Positions 10,795-21,950 of a stretch of DNA of 64,000 nucleotides are shown here, piece by piece. This DNA is from Schistocephalus solidus. Taxonomy: Eukaryota; Platyhelminthes; Cestoda; Diphyllobothriidea; Diphyllobothriidae. The notes under the pieces are model-generated. The model worked only from the letters and a program-made list of their open reading frames with translations. It did not search any database and was not told where the DNA came from. The first letter of the stretch is position 1. Each line of letters begins with the position of its first letter. Both the position numbers and the translations under genes were made by a program. The DNA lies in NCBI GenBank assembly GCA_017591395.1, contig WEDG01000364.1, positions 445,001 to 509,000 on the forward strand. Reading direction: 5' to 3'.

Positions 10795-12145
10795 GCGACA
10801 GTTTTTTTCTCCTTAATATCACCGGGAGTTTTTTTTCACTGTCTGCTCTTTTTCAACTATGTTCCACTATGTTGGCCTTGCCAACATATCGAGATGCTAT
10901 TTTTTGATACCACAACCCGCATGTACAAATAGGGAATTCAAAGGTGACTCACCTACTTCTCCCTCAAATATACTGAAACTGATACTGAAACTCAACTGTG
11001 TAGGCCAGTGGTCAAGCTACGTAAGTGTAGTAAGAGGGTTGAATTAAAGACTCTTCAAATACTTAAAAATTAAAAATTACCTTCTCTTATTAGTGAAACC
11101 ACAAAGGAACTAGGTTTTTAAGCCTAGGACCTTGATGCTTCGTCCGATTGCGATGCTCTAAGGATAAAAATCTTTCAGAATTAGAAAATTCTGACCCAAT
11201 TCTATTTGTTGTTCCCTAGCGCAAAGAAGGCCAAATAGAAATGAGCAGATTATGGCCCAGTCGGCGAGATGACAGAGAAACGACAATTCAATTTCTTCAA
11301 TACCAGACTGTGTGTCTTACGGGAACCACGGTAATAGGGTTTACTGGTGGGGTCTCGATGACAGCATGCATTTCTACGGATAAAGCGCTCAACAATGGAA
11401 AAATAATATATCCGCCGTAATTTGTTTGACGGAATCAAGGTGGGTGATATTAATGACCTTTACATTGCTAATTTATCCAGTCGGTTCTTACGCGAAATGC
11501 ACTCCCACTCAGATATTTAACCAACCTTATGGTCTATAATACTGCTGAATTTGATTCAGCAGGCAAATTTCGCCTGATTTAGCTAAAAATCAGTCATGGT
11601 CAGTTGATTAAAACAGTCGATATCTATAAAAATTTGTTTTACTGAATAAAAATGGCTGGTATTGATCCAATTAGGAGGGCCGATACCCGGAAGACATGGA
11701 GCCGGAGTGTTTGGGCAATTTAATTGTTGCTTCTCTGTCATCAAGTTGGCCTACCTCTCTCGGGGCACAAAACCATTTTAATATATATATATATATATAT
11801 ATATGGAGGGCAATGCCTGATTATTCAGAGAATTCCAGAATCCGTAGCCAGTACCTCAAGGAATTATTTTCTGCCGACCTACTTCACTTTTTAGTACGGG
11901 TTTCGGTGTTCTCGAGATAAAACTCTTTTAGTAAAAAATGATGAACCTTTTCTATTTTCTTCCGTTCGCTAGCGTGCAGAAGGCTTACTAGGAACAATCA
12001 GTATTCCAGGCCGTGCCTAACGTGCATTTTATAATCGTAGTGTCTGATATCGATTGTTTTAAAATTTCGGAGGATAAATCCTATAGTTCTGTGTGCTTTG
12101 GAGACCGTCAGGGCAAAATAATCTGACATGCTCAGCTCCTAAACA
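10795..12145. other. No gene recognised; short AT repeat
   Basis: AT-rich sequence without a supported gene. It contains an (AT)n tract at 11781-11804. Confidence 0.4.
11781..11804 (+). repeat. (AT)n microsatellite
   Basis: Twelve uninterrupted AT units. Confidence 0.95.
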
Positions 12146-12149
12146 ACTC

Positions 12150-12590
12150 CAGGCACATTTAGGTAGGTAGTGATCATGTATGCTTCATTAAGGCTGATAA
12201 TCATCGCAAATAACCATAACCATATTTGTCTTGCTTGCCAATTCATAAAAATTGACCATTTGAAGAGCATAATCAACTCCTCTGACAAGTTTGAAGACCA
12301 AGATCACAGCCTCTCTGTATTTCCTATAAGAGAGAAGAAATTTTTCAAGTCTTTCTAGTCGGCCCTCATATGGTAAGCATTTTAATCCACTGAAAAGTTG
12401 CGTCGCCTTTCGTTGAACTTCCTCCAACAGAGCGTAGTCATGTTTCGTCCAGGGGCGCCACGCCTGAACGCAATATTCCAACACCGGCCGGACAAATGTT
12501 CCAAACACGCGCCCAAAAAGCTCTTCGGCAAAATTAACGAAGAATCCCCTGATTGCTCCTTAGATACACCTATCTTTCGTTGCTATCTTG
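12150..12590 (-). pseudogene. CR1-like LINE, RT C-terminal fragment
   Basis: Minus-strand frame (12508-12188 and slightly upstream) reading 'FGTFVRPVLEYCVQAWRPW', 'LEEVQRKATQL', 'LPYEGRLERLEKFLLSYRKY' and 'NFYELASKT'. It aligns with the C-terminal part of the CR1-like ORF at 9.95-10.25 kb but is clearly diverged, so it is a second subfamily. The palm domain is absent. It is adjacent to the 3' end of RTE copy 2. Confidence 0.75.
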
Positions 12591-12599
12591 GCACAATAC

Positions 12600-13600
12600 G
12601 ATGATGGTTTGAGAGTGGGTGTTATCCGGCAGTTCGACCGTCGATTTCGACGATGTCCACCGTATGCTCCATGGAAGGGTGGAGCAGGGAAGGTGACTTG
12701 CGCGTGAATTAGTTTTAAGTGATAGTAGCCTTGCGCTGCAGCTACCGCACTCTCTCCTCCTCCCCCACCTGAGCCCGGTGTGAAGACAGCGTCAAGAAGA
12801 CCGGAGATGGGAGAGGGCGCAGGTGGCTGGCGCGGCCGGAGCCGCCCCTGGGCGTGCCACCACACCTGGCTCGGATCCCACGGAGTGGGAGTGCCATAAA
12901 GGCCACATTAAGAAGGAGCCATTGCAGCCTGACTCTCAGTTCGCCAGTCAGCCACTCCACACAAAACACACATTGGGCTGACCACGCGGTCCGAGTTATC
13001 CCGTCAGTTGGCAACCTTCCAAGCCACGGCTTTTAGCGCACCGTGATAGATTCAAGCGCGTCAGATTGTTTATAGTGAGGAATATGCGCTGAGCTGTCGA
13101 TCTCAATTTCTCCCCCAACCCCACCATCAGACACTGTCCGAGCCGGTCAGTTGCCTGATGTGGGGGTGGGTGCATTGGCTGACGGATCAGCGTACCCGTT
13201 TTCGCGCGCCACAGCACGACCTGGCCCCCATAACGCACACACCAGGATTCACAAACTCAGGGGATATGGAGCAGCCATCGCCGTCTGACTCCCAGTCCAC
13301 TGGTCAGCCACTCGACACACACAGCACATACACTGAGCCGACGGCGTGGTCTGGTGGGGTGTTATCCACATACTTATACACGCTGTCTGACTCCCAGTCC
13401 ACTGGTCAGCCAATCAACACGCACAGCACATACACTGGGTCGACGGCGTGGTCTGGTGTAAGCGTCAGATTGACAGCCTTCAAGCCACGGTTTCCAGGCA
13501 ACCATGATATTCTCAGGTACCTGATGATAATGGGGAAGTTGTCTATGCATTGGTGTAGGTAGTGTGCGCTGATATGGCTTAGCCTCTGGTGGTTTACCGC
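12600..13600 (-). repeat. RTE-like LINE copy 2, 3' UTR
   Basis: Minus-strand 3' tail, nearly collinear with copies 1 and 4. It contains one local duplication: the block 'cagtccactggtcagcca...acagcacatacactg' occurs twice, at about 13290-13345 and 13395-13445, whereas copies 1 and 4 show it once. Confidence 0.75.
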
Positions 13601-14480
13601 AGTTTGGCATGGAGGCGAATGTGTCGTAAGAGGCCCATGCGGTGTCTAAAGGTGCGGGAGCAGTGAGGGCGGTAGAGGTGGGTGCGTCAAAAGTATTTCG
13701 GAGCCCCAGGCACTAGTTCACCAGCCTCCGTGTGATGGATTCGCAGGAGACTGACCAGGCCGATGCGTGAGTTGAAGTTGCGAGCGCAGTGTAGGCAGGA
13801 TCGACCGGGAGAGGCTGGGGGGATGTCATTCATGGTAGTGGGGGTGGCAGTGGCGGTAAACAGCAGGAGCAGACGGTGTTCATGGGGTATCGGTGTTGTC
13901 GGCATTTCGGTGAATTCCACTGTCATGGATGCGCATGTGACCGAATAGGCCCATGCGATGAGTGAATGCGCGTGGAAAGTGTCGGCAGTGGAGACGGCGA
14001 TCTCTGCTGTGTGTGGGTGCTCCAGGCACTGGTTCTCCAGTCTCTCTACGATGGATTCGCAAGTGACCGACTAGGCCGATGCGTTATGTGAATGTGCGGT
14101 TGCATTGAGGACAGTTTACGAGAGTGCCCCCATCGCTTGTGATGGTGGTGGTGGTGGTGGTGGTGGTGGTGGTGACGGCGGCGGCGGCGGCGGCGGCGGT
14201 GAAGGCGGTGGTGGTTGCGGTGGTGGGGGTAACAGGCGATGAGTATTGGGATGTGGTCTCTATGATGGTGGGAGTAATGGAATTGATGCCAGGAGTGAGG
14301 GTGGGGGAGTCCGAAGGAGGGTTGGCAGAATTTGACGTAAAGTTAGAATTGTCGGATTGTTGGTGCATTGCGTCCGAAGATGTTTGACCAGGCCGATTCG
14401 CGCGCGGAAGATGTGTTGACAGTGCGGGCATCTTGGAAGGTCCTGGGCATCGGCGATGTTGGTCCGGGGTGCTGGTGACT
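13601..14480 (-). pseudogene. RTE-like LINE copy 2, C2H2 zinc-finger tail
   Basis: Minus-strand finger region. Readable fingers are 'CPQCNRTFT' (from about 14110), 'LFGHMRIHDSGIHRNADNTD' and 'CLHCARNFNSRIGLVSLLRI', joined by 'GEPVPGAP'-type linkers. The segment between the first 'CPHCQHIFRARIGLVKHLRT' finger (about 14430) and the next contains a threonine/alanine low-complexity run encoded by (GGT)n and (GGC)n on the plus strand. Frame changes prevent a single continuous product. Confidence 0.75.
14136..14215 (+). repeat. (GGT)n/(GGC)n triplet run inside the finger linker
   Basis: About 80 bp of GGT then GGC triplets, translated on the minus strand as poly-Thr and poly-Ala within the zinc-finger linker of RTE copy 2. 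Copies 3 and 4 lack the expansion, so it arose in this copy or its lineage. Confidence 0.85.
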
Positions 14481-15545
14481 TTAGTGTCGCTCTTTTGGCC
14501 TTGGTGGCGGCAATCCGGTTGGCCTCATAGATTGCTGCACCATTCTTCACAGATCTTCTTCATGCCGGTCTATCCTGGGTGAGATCCTCCCAGGTCGCCG
14601 AGTTGATTTGCAGTTGCTTCAGAGATTTCTTCAAAGTGTCCTTGTAGCGTCGTTTTTGACGTATCTGTTGGCGAGCACCCGTAGCGACATCTCCGTAGAA
14701 AATTCGTTTGGGTAGTCGCTCGTCGTCCATTCTCACCAGGTGGCCCCTCCATCTCAGTTGCATGTGCTCAGCATCCCAGGCTGCTCATCACGGTAGACGC
14801 CCATCAGCATAGCAGAGAACATAAGACTGAACAGGGTGGGGAGCCAGTATGCAGCCCTGCTTCACTCCTTTGGTCACTGCGAGTGCTTCTGAAACCGTCC
14901 CGTTGTCATTGGCACGCGCCATCATCCCGTCATGAAGCTGACGCTCCATGTGTGTGAACCGCTGATGACAGCCGAATTTCTGCATGACTTTCCACTGTCC
15001 GTCGCGATTCCCCGTTTCAAAGGCATTCATCAGATCCACGAAGGTAGTTTAAAGGTAGGTTCACATCGTCTGGCGCTTCTCTTGTAGCTGGCGGGTGGCG
15101 AAGTTCATGTCGGTTGTTCCGCGGTGTCGTCGTAAGCCGCATTGGTTGCTGATGTGGCGTCATTATCATCAATCCAGTCCTGGTGTTGAAGGCGTGCGCG
15201 TCCGAGGACTTCGAAGGTGGTGGACTGGATGACATTCCACAATTGACTCCATCATGGTTCCACGGAGGCGTTATCATCTGGGACATGCAGGTCCTCCAGT
15301 TTCTGGGTTATTTGGTTGCTGAAACCAAAACAGTGAGCAGGCAAATTTAACAAAAGAGTATTTAACTTACCCTGTTCAAATAACCGGGTCTCGCTGAGAG
15401 CAGCCATGTCCACTTTGTAGCGCGCCAGTTCCCGAGCGCTCACCGCCGTCCTCCGTTCCGACTGGTTGCTTTTCGGAGTGTCTAAAAGGCAATTAACATT
15501 ACAGGCTCCTAGTGTGAGCGGCCTCACCCGAGCAGCCCGGAGTGT
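14481..15545 (-). pseudogene. RTE-like LINE copy 2, shrunken EN-RT
   Basis: Minus-strand coding remnant in which whole blocks are missing. The N-terminus is readable (15527 onward: 'MRPLTLGACNVNCLLD', 'ARELARYKVDMAALSETRLF'). The frame then skips most of the endonuclease to 'GKLNTLLLNLPAHCF' and jumps to the RT palm piece '[20 protein letters not shown]' with 'GVKQGCILAPHPVQSYV' (about 15039-14788). It then skips the FADD region to the C-terminal '[15 protein letters not shown]' and '[20 protein letters not shown]' (14763-14560). An intact copy needs about 3 kb for this part; here it is about 1 kb. Confidence 0.75.
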
Positions 15546-16130
15546 ATGGCGCGGGATATGAGGACGGGGGTTATTGTTGTTTTTTGAGTTTTACGACCGC
15601 TTATTTTGCGATCTGCGAGCCGCAGCCGGCTGCAGAAGACGTGATACCAAGCATTTGTTTAGGGCACCTTTTCTAACCCCTTCCTCCGCGAGGAGGCAAG
15701 CAGTGCTGTCCCTAAATAGGGCTGCTCGGACATCTCAGACGGCTTCTGAACTCCACTATGGGTCACGGTTTTGTTTTAGTGGAAGAGCGACCCGAGTTAG
15801 CCTGGGTCGCCTACGGGGTTGCTGTCGTCCCATCGTAAGATTTTTTTAGTGGGGGAGGTGGGGAGTTCGGGAGTCAGACACCGAGTGTGGAGGCACACAC
15901 ATCACCGGAGACTTTCACCTGGTTTAGCCCGCCGGTCGTGACGGATGCCTGGGGTGTGGCCGCTGGGAAGAACCCAACTTCGAGGAGCCACATGTGAGAG
16001 TTGGGTACGAGCTAGAGGCAGCCACAGAAGCATTCACCACCTGTACGAGACAAATGGAGCGACCAAATGCTATCTGTGTGGTGCTACCCCTAACTAGTCC
16101 CTCCTACACCCCGGCTGTTATATCCCACTG
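15546..16130 (-). repeat. Probable 5' UTR of RTE-like LINE copy 2
   Basis: GC-rich DNA immediately upstream (on the minus strand) of the ORF N-terminus. It shows no coding potential in the ORF direction. Calling it the element's 5' UTR is inference from position; no other copy in the window retains this region for comparison, because copy 4 runs off the end. Confidence 0.35.
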
Positions 16131-17639
16131 CTAGCGCACACAAAACTCTGACAACAGCACCAGAACACAAACTATCACTTGGGAATTGTACCGCGCAAGT
16201 TCGGTGTACGCTTCTCTCATGTAACCAATGACTCCGGATGTATGCGCACATAACCTGAGCTCGTTAGTGTGATGGTGCGAGAGTTACTGTAGGTTGAACA
16301 GAATCGATGTTCAAATTTAGAGCGTGTAACCCGGAATATTGTACGATGATAAAAACTTCTTAATTATTGATTGAAAGTCACCATGCGACCACCTACCTGG
16401 GGTTTGTAATTTAACTACACGCTCTCACATTCGTCAGCGCCACCATTTTCTCATGCCGCCTTTTCTTGTCATGCACTGTACACTCGTGTGCGACAACCTC
16501 TGCCAGCTCCGTGACATAAATCGATATTTATTTCCTCACCTTTTGGCCGCAACCGATCGAAGGTCAAGTGGATGTACTTTGACTGGCACACCTGACTGTT
16601 GACAACGCTAGCGGCAAGCGCTTGCAATAAACTCCAGGACAAACCGAAAGTCCTCCTCCGCTTCGCGCAGTCATGATAAATATGTACACGGCACCCTCAA
16701 GATTTGAACGCCATGTCTGTGCTCGACTAATAAGTATATGGACGGGGTAGTCCGAACTGGTTTCCCCATGGGAACACTGGAGAAAAGGCAGATGAACGCA
16801 TTCTATCGACCAACTACAATGTTTGGTACATAGGGCGTATATTTAGGATCGCTTCTGCTCAAACAGGATTAAGCACCATGATCACATCATTCAGTTGGGC
16901 AAATTCTTCAACCAACAGGTAAAAAATTGATCCCAACTCTGAACAGCGAATTGCGTTGGCGACTCAAAGATTATTGTACAGCAAATTCAGTAGATTTTAC
17001 CCTCCATCCAGCTATGAGCGTCTTTAACACACAGGCGTACCTGACGGGTTGTTAAGCTTTCACCTGTTTTCTTTCAAGTGGTCAAAATTGGTTGAGCCAG
17101 TCGACTCTTATTTAAAGGAATGCAACATAATGCGTAGTATAGACAAGGAAGATGTAAATTAAAGACGGACAACAAATTGCCCAATCTTCCCCACTTCCTA
17201 TTTCTTAATGGGTGTCTATCTCTTCCTCATCTTCCTCCTCACCCTTTTCTCATAGTCTTTCTAATTTATAATCTACATTTTTTGAATTAAGGTTAACATC
17301 TTCGCCCTCTTCCCTCTTTTAACGTGACCATGGAAACAGTTTTATTGCTAAAAATGCACATAAGACGGAATGCATATGAACATGACGCAGACCGGTATAG
17401 TTGCTCTGATAACTCTTCATTCAGCGTGCACATTAACACATTAACACACTTAATCATAGCCGTAGTCAAGGGGACAGGTGCCGTGACCAAAGAGCAACAA
17501 GGCTTCTGGTTGGGTTCCCACTCCAGGTCTGAACGGAAACGATTTCTGCTGATCCTGGACCACTATTTTGAAGAGAATGACTGCACTCCGCGAAACCAGA
17601 GACTCGGGTTAGGCTTCGGAGAGGGGTAAGGACTTGGGC
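16131..17639. other. No gene recognised
   Basis: Intergenic DNA with short frames only; a pyrimidine-rich patch ('cttcctcatcttcctcctcacc') occurs near 17220-17250. Confidence 0.35.
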
Positions 17640-18715
17640 ATGTCCGAGGAAGATGCTGTTGAGATGATCATTGAACGTAAGCACCTGATCCCGTTAGATG
17701 ACGACGAAGGCATCATCCTCATACCGAGTCCAGAATTTCGGTTTGTGGTGTTGGAAGACCAGCGACTCCAACCGTTGTAGGACCACCTCGGCTATCAGTC
17801 CGGAGATCGGCGAACCCATTGTTATCCTCCTCATCTGCTCGTAGATTGTTCTGTCAAACTTAAAGTACGTTCTGAGACAGAACTTCAGGAGCTGAAAGAC
17901 ATGGGCGTGTCCGAGGTGATTATCGGTTTCATCGTATTTGCTTCGAAGGAGTAGTTCAACGGTCTCCACTGCCAAGTCCTGTGGAATAGAAGTAAAAAGG
18001 GACGGGATTTCAAAAGATGCCATGACGTTGCTTGGTAGGAGACTTACCCCCTTTGAGTTTCTCAAAGAATTGTGTTGAGGAGCTGACGGTGGTGTCCGAA
18101 TCAGTGGTCAGGAATTTGAGGCGATGATACAGCCACTTTGCCAGTCCGTACGTTAGAGTGCCTTTGAGCGATAGGATGGGTCGGAGAGGAGCACCCTCCT
18201 TGTCTACCTTGGGAAGACCATATAACCGAGCCAACGCCGTGTCTTGGGCTCTCACCATTCGTCGGTCGGTCGGCGTTATTGCACCCGAGTTCTCCAATCG
18301 CAACAGCGTTGCATTAATTTCGCGCGTCAGCGTTTTCACGGTTTTTTTTCGCCTGGGACATAATACTGGTGAGCCTCCAGTAAGTCTTTAGGTTTCTGAA
18401 GGTAGTTTGTTATGTCCAATACGATGGTGGAACGCCCCTTGTCCGCGGGCACGATGACGAGGTCTCTGTCGGCCTTGAATTCCCTTAATGTACCACGTTC
18501 AATACTTGGGAGTATTTCACGCGGTTTATGAGCCATTAGGAGGGACGAAACCTGGTTTCGGATAAGGTTCTTCATCTCCTCCGTCGCTTCCGTCTGATTA
18601 ATGACAAATTCCACCGAAACAATCACGTTAACAGGTTTGGAATAAGCTGTACTGAAAGAAGCTTCGTGCCGTATAACCTGTACTTGCTCCTTCATCAGTT
18701 CCTTTTACGACATTT
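17640..18715 (-). pseudogene. Penelope-like element reverse transcriptase
   Basis: The best-preserved PLE RT in the window, in three overlapping minus-strand frames (18695-18336, 18339-18010, 18065-17694), so two frameshifts. In order it shows 'FKADRDLVIVPADKGRSTIV', 'ALARLYGLPKVDKEGAPLRP', 'ILSLKGTLTYGLAKWLYHRL', 'FEIPSLFTSIPQDLAVETVE', 'TMGSPISGLIAEVVLQRLES' and the catalytic 'FWTRYEDDAFVVI' (YxDD). PLEs prime from DNA breaks and combine this RT with a C-terminal GIY-YIG endonuclease. Here the element is cut just beyond the active site, so no endonuclease follows on this strand. A PLE 3' fragment lies head-to-head at 18845-19265. Confidence 0.85.
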
Positions 18716-18844
18716 TGTGTACCAGTATGTCATTTCTCGATGAAGTTGGAGTAATCTGGATTAATTTATCCAATCAGGTGCAGATTCGAGGGAAGCAACT
18801 ACGTCCGAGGACCTGGATGACCCTCGGACGTTAATGCTTTAACA

Positions 18845-19265
18845 CAGCAGTAATGGAATTAAATAAGTTCTCAATTCCGGCTCATTTAACGAGACATGGC
18901 CACATATCCACTTTCGATGAGACCTAACTTCTCGCGAGCGACGATAACCCCTCGAGCCGCGAGTCGGTAGTCGAGGTTCACGGAGCCCCAGCTTAGTAGC
19001 AAGTGCAATGACCTCCCCCATATTCGGATCTGAGGCCTGGTTTGGCGAAAGTGATTAGTCACTCGGGGAAACGCACAGGTGAACACACTTTCCAACGTCG
19101 ATGCCGATTAGCCAGGTATTCGAGTTATCATCACACCAACATTCAACACAGGTGATAAAATTTCAGCAATTAAAGACTTGCATGCCGGCCATAAAGCCAT
19201 TAATGTACCCGATGGCAATCATCTCCGGTTAGGTCTTCTCTGCGGTGTCCTCTGCCATTTCATAG
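18845..19265 (+). repeat. Inverted PLE 3' fragment next to RT
   Basis: Plus-strand remnant of PLE endonuclease end and 3' UTR. The stretch 'ggctcatttaacgagacatgg' region aligns with 20588-20610, 'agccgcgagtcg' aligns with the SRELLE coding block, and 'ttgcatgccggcc' aligns with the 3' UTR at 4830 and 20890. It faces away from the minus-strand RT at 17.6-18.7 kb. It stops before the terminal repeat with the hammerhead-like core. Confidence 0.6.
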
Positions 19266-20214
19266 AAAGTTTATAGTCATGAAGTTTAAATGTGCAAGTC
19301 GTTAGTATGCCAATGGGTGACATTTGAGATCAGATGAGAGGCCGCGTGCGAACCGAGTGCTGAGCCATTTTTGTAGTCGCTCGTGTGATATATACGAAGG
19401 TCACGATATATTTACGCCATCCTGACTCTGGAGGAAGTGATAGATACTGGCCCGCATGCAAACGTGACCTTGAGATCCATGCCTGCAGTTAGCACGAGCG
19501 TAGCGCAAAAGTGGTGGAAGTGTGGCACAACAAACAGCGTAAAGCACGTGCAAAGAAAAAAATCGGTTACTTATTGAAAGAAACCAGAAGAAAACGAAAA
19601 TACGCTTCGGGCCAAGACTTTGTGCAAAACCACACAGCACTGACAAGCCTGCGCAATCAAGCGAGGATATCGGGATTTCTACCTCGCATTTTCTACACTA
19701 AGTTACCGAGTTTCCGTACTCTTCTGTCAGGCTTCATATTTGCTTCAAAATTTATCAGGTAGGTGAAACAAGCCGTGCGCTTCCGATCGCGTGGTTCACG
19801 CCAATGTTACATCGTGCTTGCGCTGATCTCTTGGAATGGGACACACATTATCGATCTGTTAGCAGTTCGCGTGGCGTGATGCGTCCATGATATCTGCACC
19901 ACTTTGTCACAAATTCAATCGATTTCCACGTGACTGTGGGACCTAAGCGGCAAATCCGGCCCCCTAAATTTAACTCAAAACCACGTCAAGGAAAGTGATC
20001 GAAATAGTTTTTTTTTCGGTGCACATTGTCGCAATACTGACCGCGGTAAAAACCAAGTTATTTTGTCCCCTGGTAGGTGTCAAATGTATGTTGTTATTTC
20101 TGCACGGCTGAGAGCAACCTCGGCTCTGAGGGCGTTGCAATAACGCTGTTATTCAATTTTTGTTGAGATTTCGCACGAAAATGTAGCTGATCAAATTTCC
20201 GAATGACTTCGGGT
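19266..20214. other. No gene recognised
   Basis: Short frames only. No repeat shared with the rest of the window was noticed. Confidence 0.35.
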
Positions 20215-20465
20215 GACGTATTGATAATACCGGGAACTGCCGATACAAGCGAAAATGCAATTCCCGGGAAGTAATTGAGAATAAGTAGATGCGATCGCTG
20301 GGACAGGAGCTTTATTCGCCTGACGTTTCAGATTCCGACTCGAACCCATCATCAGAGACCGTATCCGATACGGGTAATTCGTACACAGGGAGCTGCAGTA
20401 TTTACGGGATGCAGTTGGAGTTGGAGTCGCACACAGACCGGAGGCCACCATTCGGTGTCAGGTAA
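20215..20465 (-). repeat. Penelope-like terminal repeat, inverted copy
   Basis: Minus-strand terminal repeat nearly identical to 20985-21170 on the plus strand. It contains 'ctgcagctccctgtgtacga', the palindrome 'cccgtatcggatacggg' and the hammerhead-like core. The two repeats face outward around the endonuclease fragment at 20.5-20.73 kb. Confidence 0.75.
20318..20362 (-). ncRNA. Hammerhead-like motif in PLE terminal repeat
   Basis: On the minus strand: GGTCT, CTGATGA (20355-20349), a stem II region with weak pairing (GG/UC plus UUC/GAA around a bulged G), then GAAACGTC (20329-20322) and AGGC. GUCU and AGGC can pair as a four-base stem I. Stem III would be only AC/GU, which works best between two molecules. 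Hammerheads with minimal stem III are known in Penelope-like elements; assignment here is by motif only. Confidence 0.5.
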
Positions 20466-20499
20466 GTAAAAACAGGAGCCCCTGCGACGGCAAGGAACA

Positions 20500-20939
20500 C
20501 CTAGAGTGGTTTATCTGCTACTTCAGATGCGAATTGCCGAACACGCGGCAGCAGTGCGGCGAAATGACGCCAATTCTCAAGTCACGGCTCATTTGGCGAG
20601 AACCGGCCACAAATTCAAGTTCGATGAAGCTGAAATTCTCGCAACAGATGATTATCGCGTGAGCCGCGAGTTGCTTGAGTCATGGTTTACAGGTCTCCAA
20701 TCTATCACAAGCGCAGTGACCTCCTAAACCCATATGAGGTGTTGAGACTCAGTTTGACCAGTGCAATCAGCCACTCGGGGAGCGCTCAGGCAAACACATT
20801 TTCAAACGCCAGTGCCAGTGAACCAGATGGCCGAGCAATCATCACGCCACCCTCCAACATGTGGGTCGAAATTTCAGTGGATAACGACCCGCATGCCAAC
20901 CATCAAACAATTAACCAACCAGAGTGCAGTCGTCATCGC
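20500..20939 (+). pseudogene. Penelope-like element, GIY-YIG endonuclease C-terminal half
   Basis: Frame 20506-20727 encodes 'MRIAEHAAAVRRNDANSQV', 'TAHLARTGHKFKFDEAEIL' and 'RVSRELLESWFTGLQSI', the C-terminal half of the PLE GIY-YIG domain including the conserved R-x-x-EH helix and the catalytic Glu region (RELLESW). The GIY and YIG strands and the whole RT are missing upstream. A stop at 20725-20727 ends the ORF near the usual place; the following 200 bp are 3' UTR shared with 3.4 and 4.85 kb. Confidence 0.75.
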
Positions 20940-21180
20940 TGAAGGGGAGCCGTTAATTGCTGCAGGCGTGCCGTAGTATAGCGATGGCGTCCTGTAAATA
21001 CTGCAACTCCCTGTGTACGAATTACCCGTATCGGATACGGTCTCCACTGATGATGGGTTCGAGTCGGAATCTGAAACGTCAGGCGAATAAAGCTCCTGTC
21101 CCAGCGATCGCATCTACTTATTTTCAATTACTTCCTGGGACTCGCGTTTTCGCTTGTATCCAGATTTTTTCTTGTCGTGA
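20940..21180 (+). repeat. Penelope-like terminal repeat, downstream copy
   Basis: Terminal repeat following the endonuclease fragment: 'gtaaatactgcaactccctg', 'tatcggatacgg', hammerhead-like core, 'aataaagctcctg', 'gatcgcatctactt'. It continues into 'caattacttcctgggact', a block also found just after the inverted copy at 20.27 kb. That suggests the repeat is followed by 5' sequence of a second unit. Confidence 0.75.
21036..21084 (+). ncRNA. Hammerhead-like motif in PLE terminal repeat
   Basis: CTGATGA at 21047-21053 and GAAACGTC at 21073-21080, separated by 19 bases that can form a weak stem II. Upstream GTCTCCA differs from the 20.36 kb copy, so stem I pairing with AGGC is poorer here. Motif-level call only. 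Confidence 0.45.
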
Positions 21181-21725
21181 AAGTGGGTCTTTTAGTCTCA
21201 GTAGCTGACGCATACTGGTTGCCATCGGTATGTGTTTGACTTCAACTCCAAGCGGGGGCGAGAAGGCGGCTGGCGCCTCCGATAGGTTCTTTACGTGCGG
21301 AATCACCCACGAAAATGTGAGGTCGGGGTAATTTTGATGCTCGTCTCGTTTCGCTTTTACCGGTTGACAAGGCGGCGCCGTACCCATTCTCTCATAAAAC
21401 CCATCGAATATACTGAAATTCGGCAACCTTGTCTTACAGTTCAATGCATTGCGTGTCAGCACGACCATGCACATGCACTGGCAGCTGAGTGAGTGGTTGC
21501 TGTTGAAGTTCGGTACTTGCATAGTATATTTCACTTCCCTAAACACTTACGTCCTTAGACCATCACAATCTTTGTGGCAGAGAAGGACATCGAGGGAGAC
21601 CAGCTGGTTGTTTGCTCATTCCTCCATCGTGAAGCATATATCCAAGAAGACACCGGTGAGACCTTCTTAGAACGTGGTCACCTGATCCTGCTCGATGATT
21701 TCGAAGGTATCATCCCATCCTCGAT
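21181..21725 (-). pseudogene. Penelope-like element, RT C-terminus and linker
   Basis: Minus-strand coding remnant collinear with 3970-4470. It reads 'TMQVPNFNSNHSLS', 'KAKRDEHQNY' and 'SWVIPHVKNLSEAP', then 'LGVEVKHIPMATSMRQLLRL' and 'KDPLSRQE', the segment that precedes the GIY-YIG domain in PLEs. The endonuclease does not follow on this strand. Instead the outward terminal repeat at 21.0-21.18 kb abuts it. Confidence 0.65.
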
Positions 21726-21950
21726 AAAAGGAGAGCCGTTAATTGTCATAGGTAGACAGTAGTATACTGATTGTTACTTATACTATAACCCGATGTATGA
21801 ATTAACCGCCTCTGATGATAAGTTCGCGCATGAATCTATAATGGCAGGCGAATAAATTTCTTGTTCAAGCGATCACATCTACTTCTTGTGGCCTACTGCC
21901 TGGAACTCACATTTTCACTTTTATCGGCAGATTGAAAAATTCAGTCACTT
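21726..21950 (+). repeat. Degenerate Penelope-like terminal repeat
   Basis: Plus-strand terminal-repeat relic with 'ggagagccgttaatt', 'gtagtatactg', 'CTGATGATAAGTTCG', 'ggcaggcgaataaa' and 'gcgatcacatctact'. The GAAAC box has become ATAATGG, so the hammerhead-like core is lost. It lies at the 5' side of the minus-strand RT remnant. Confidence 0.6.
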
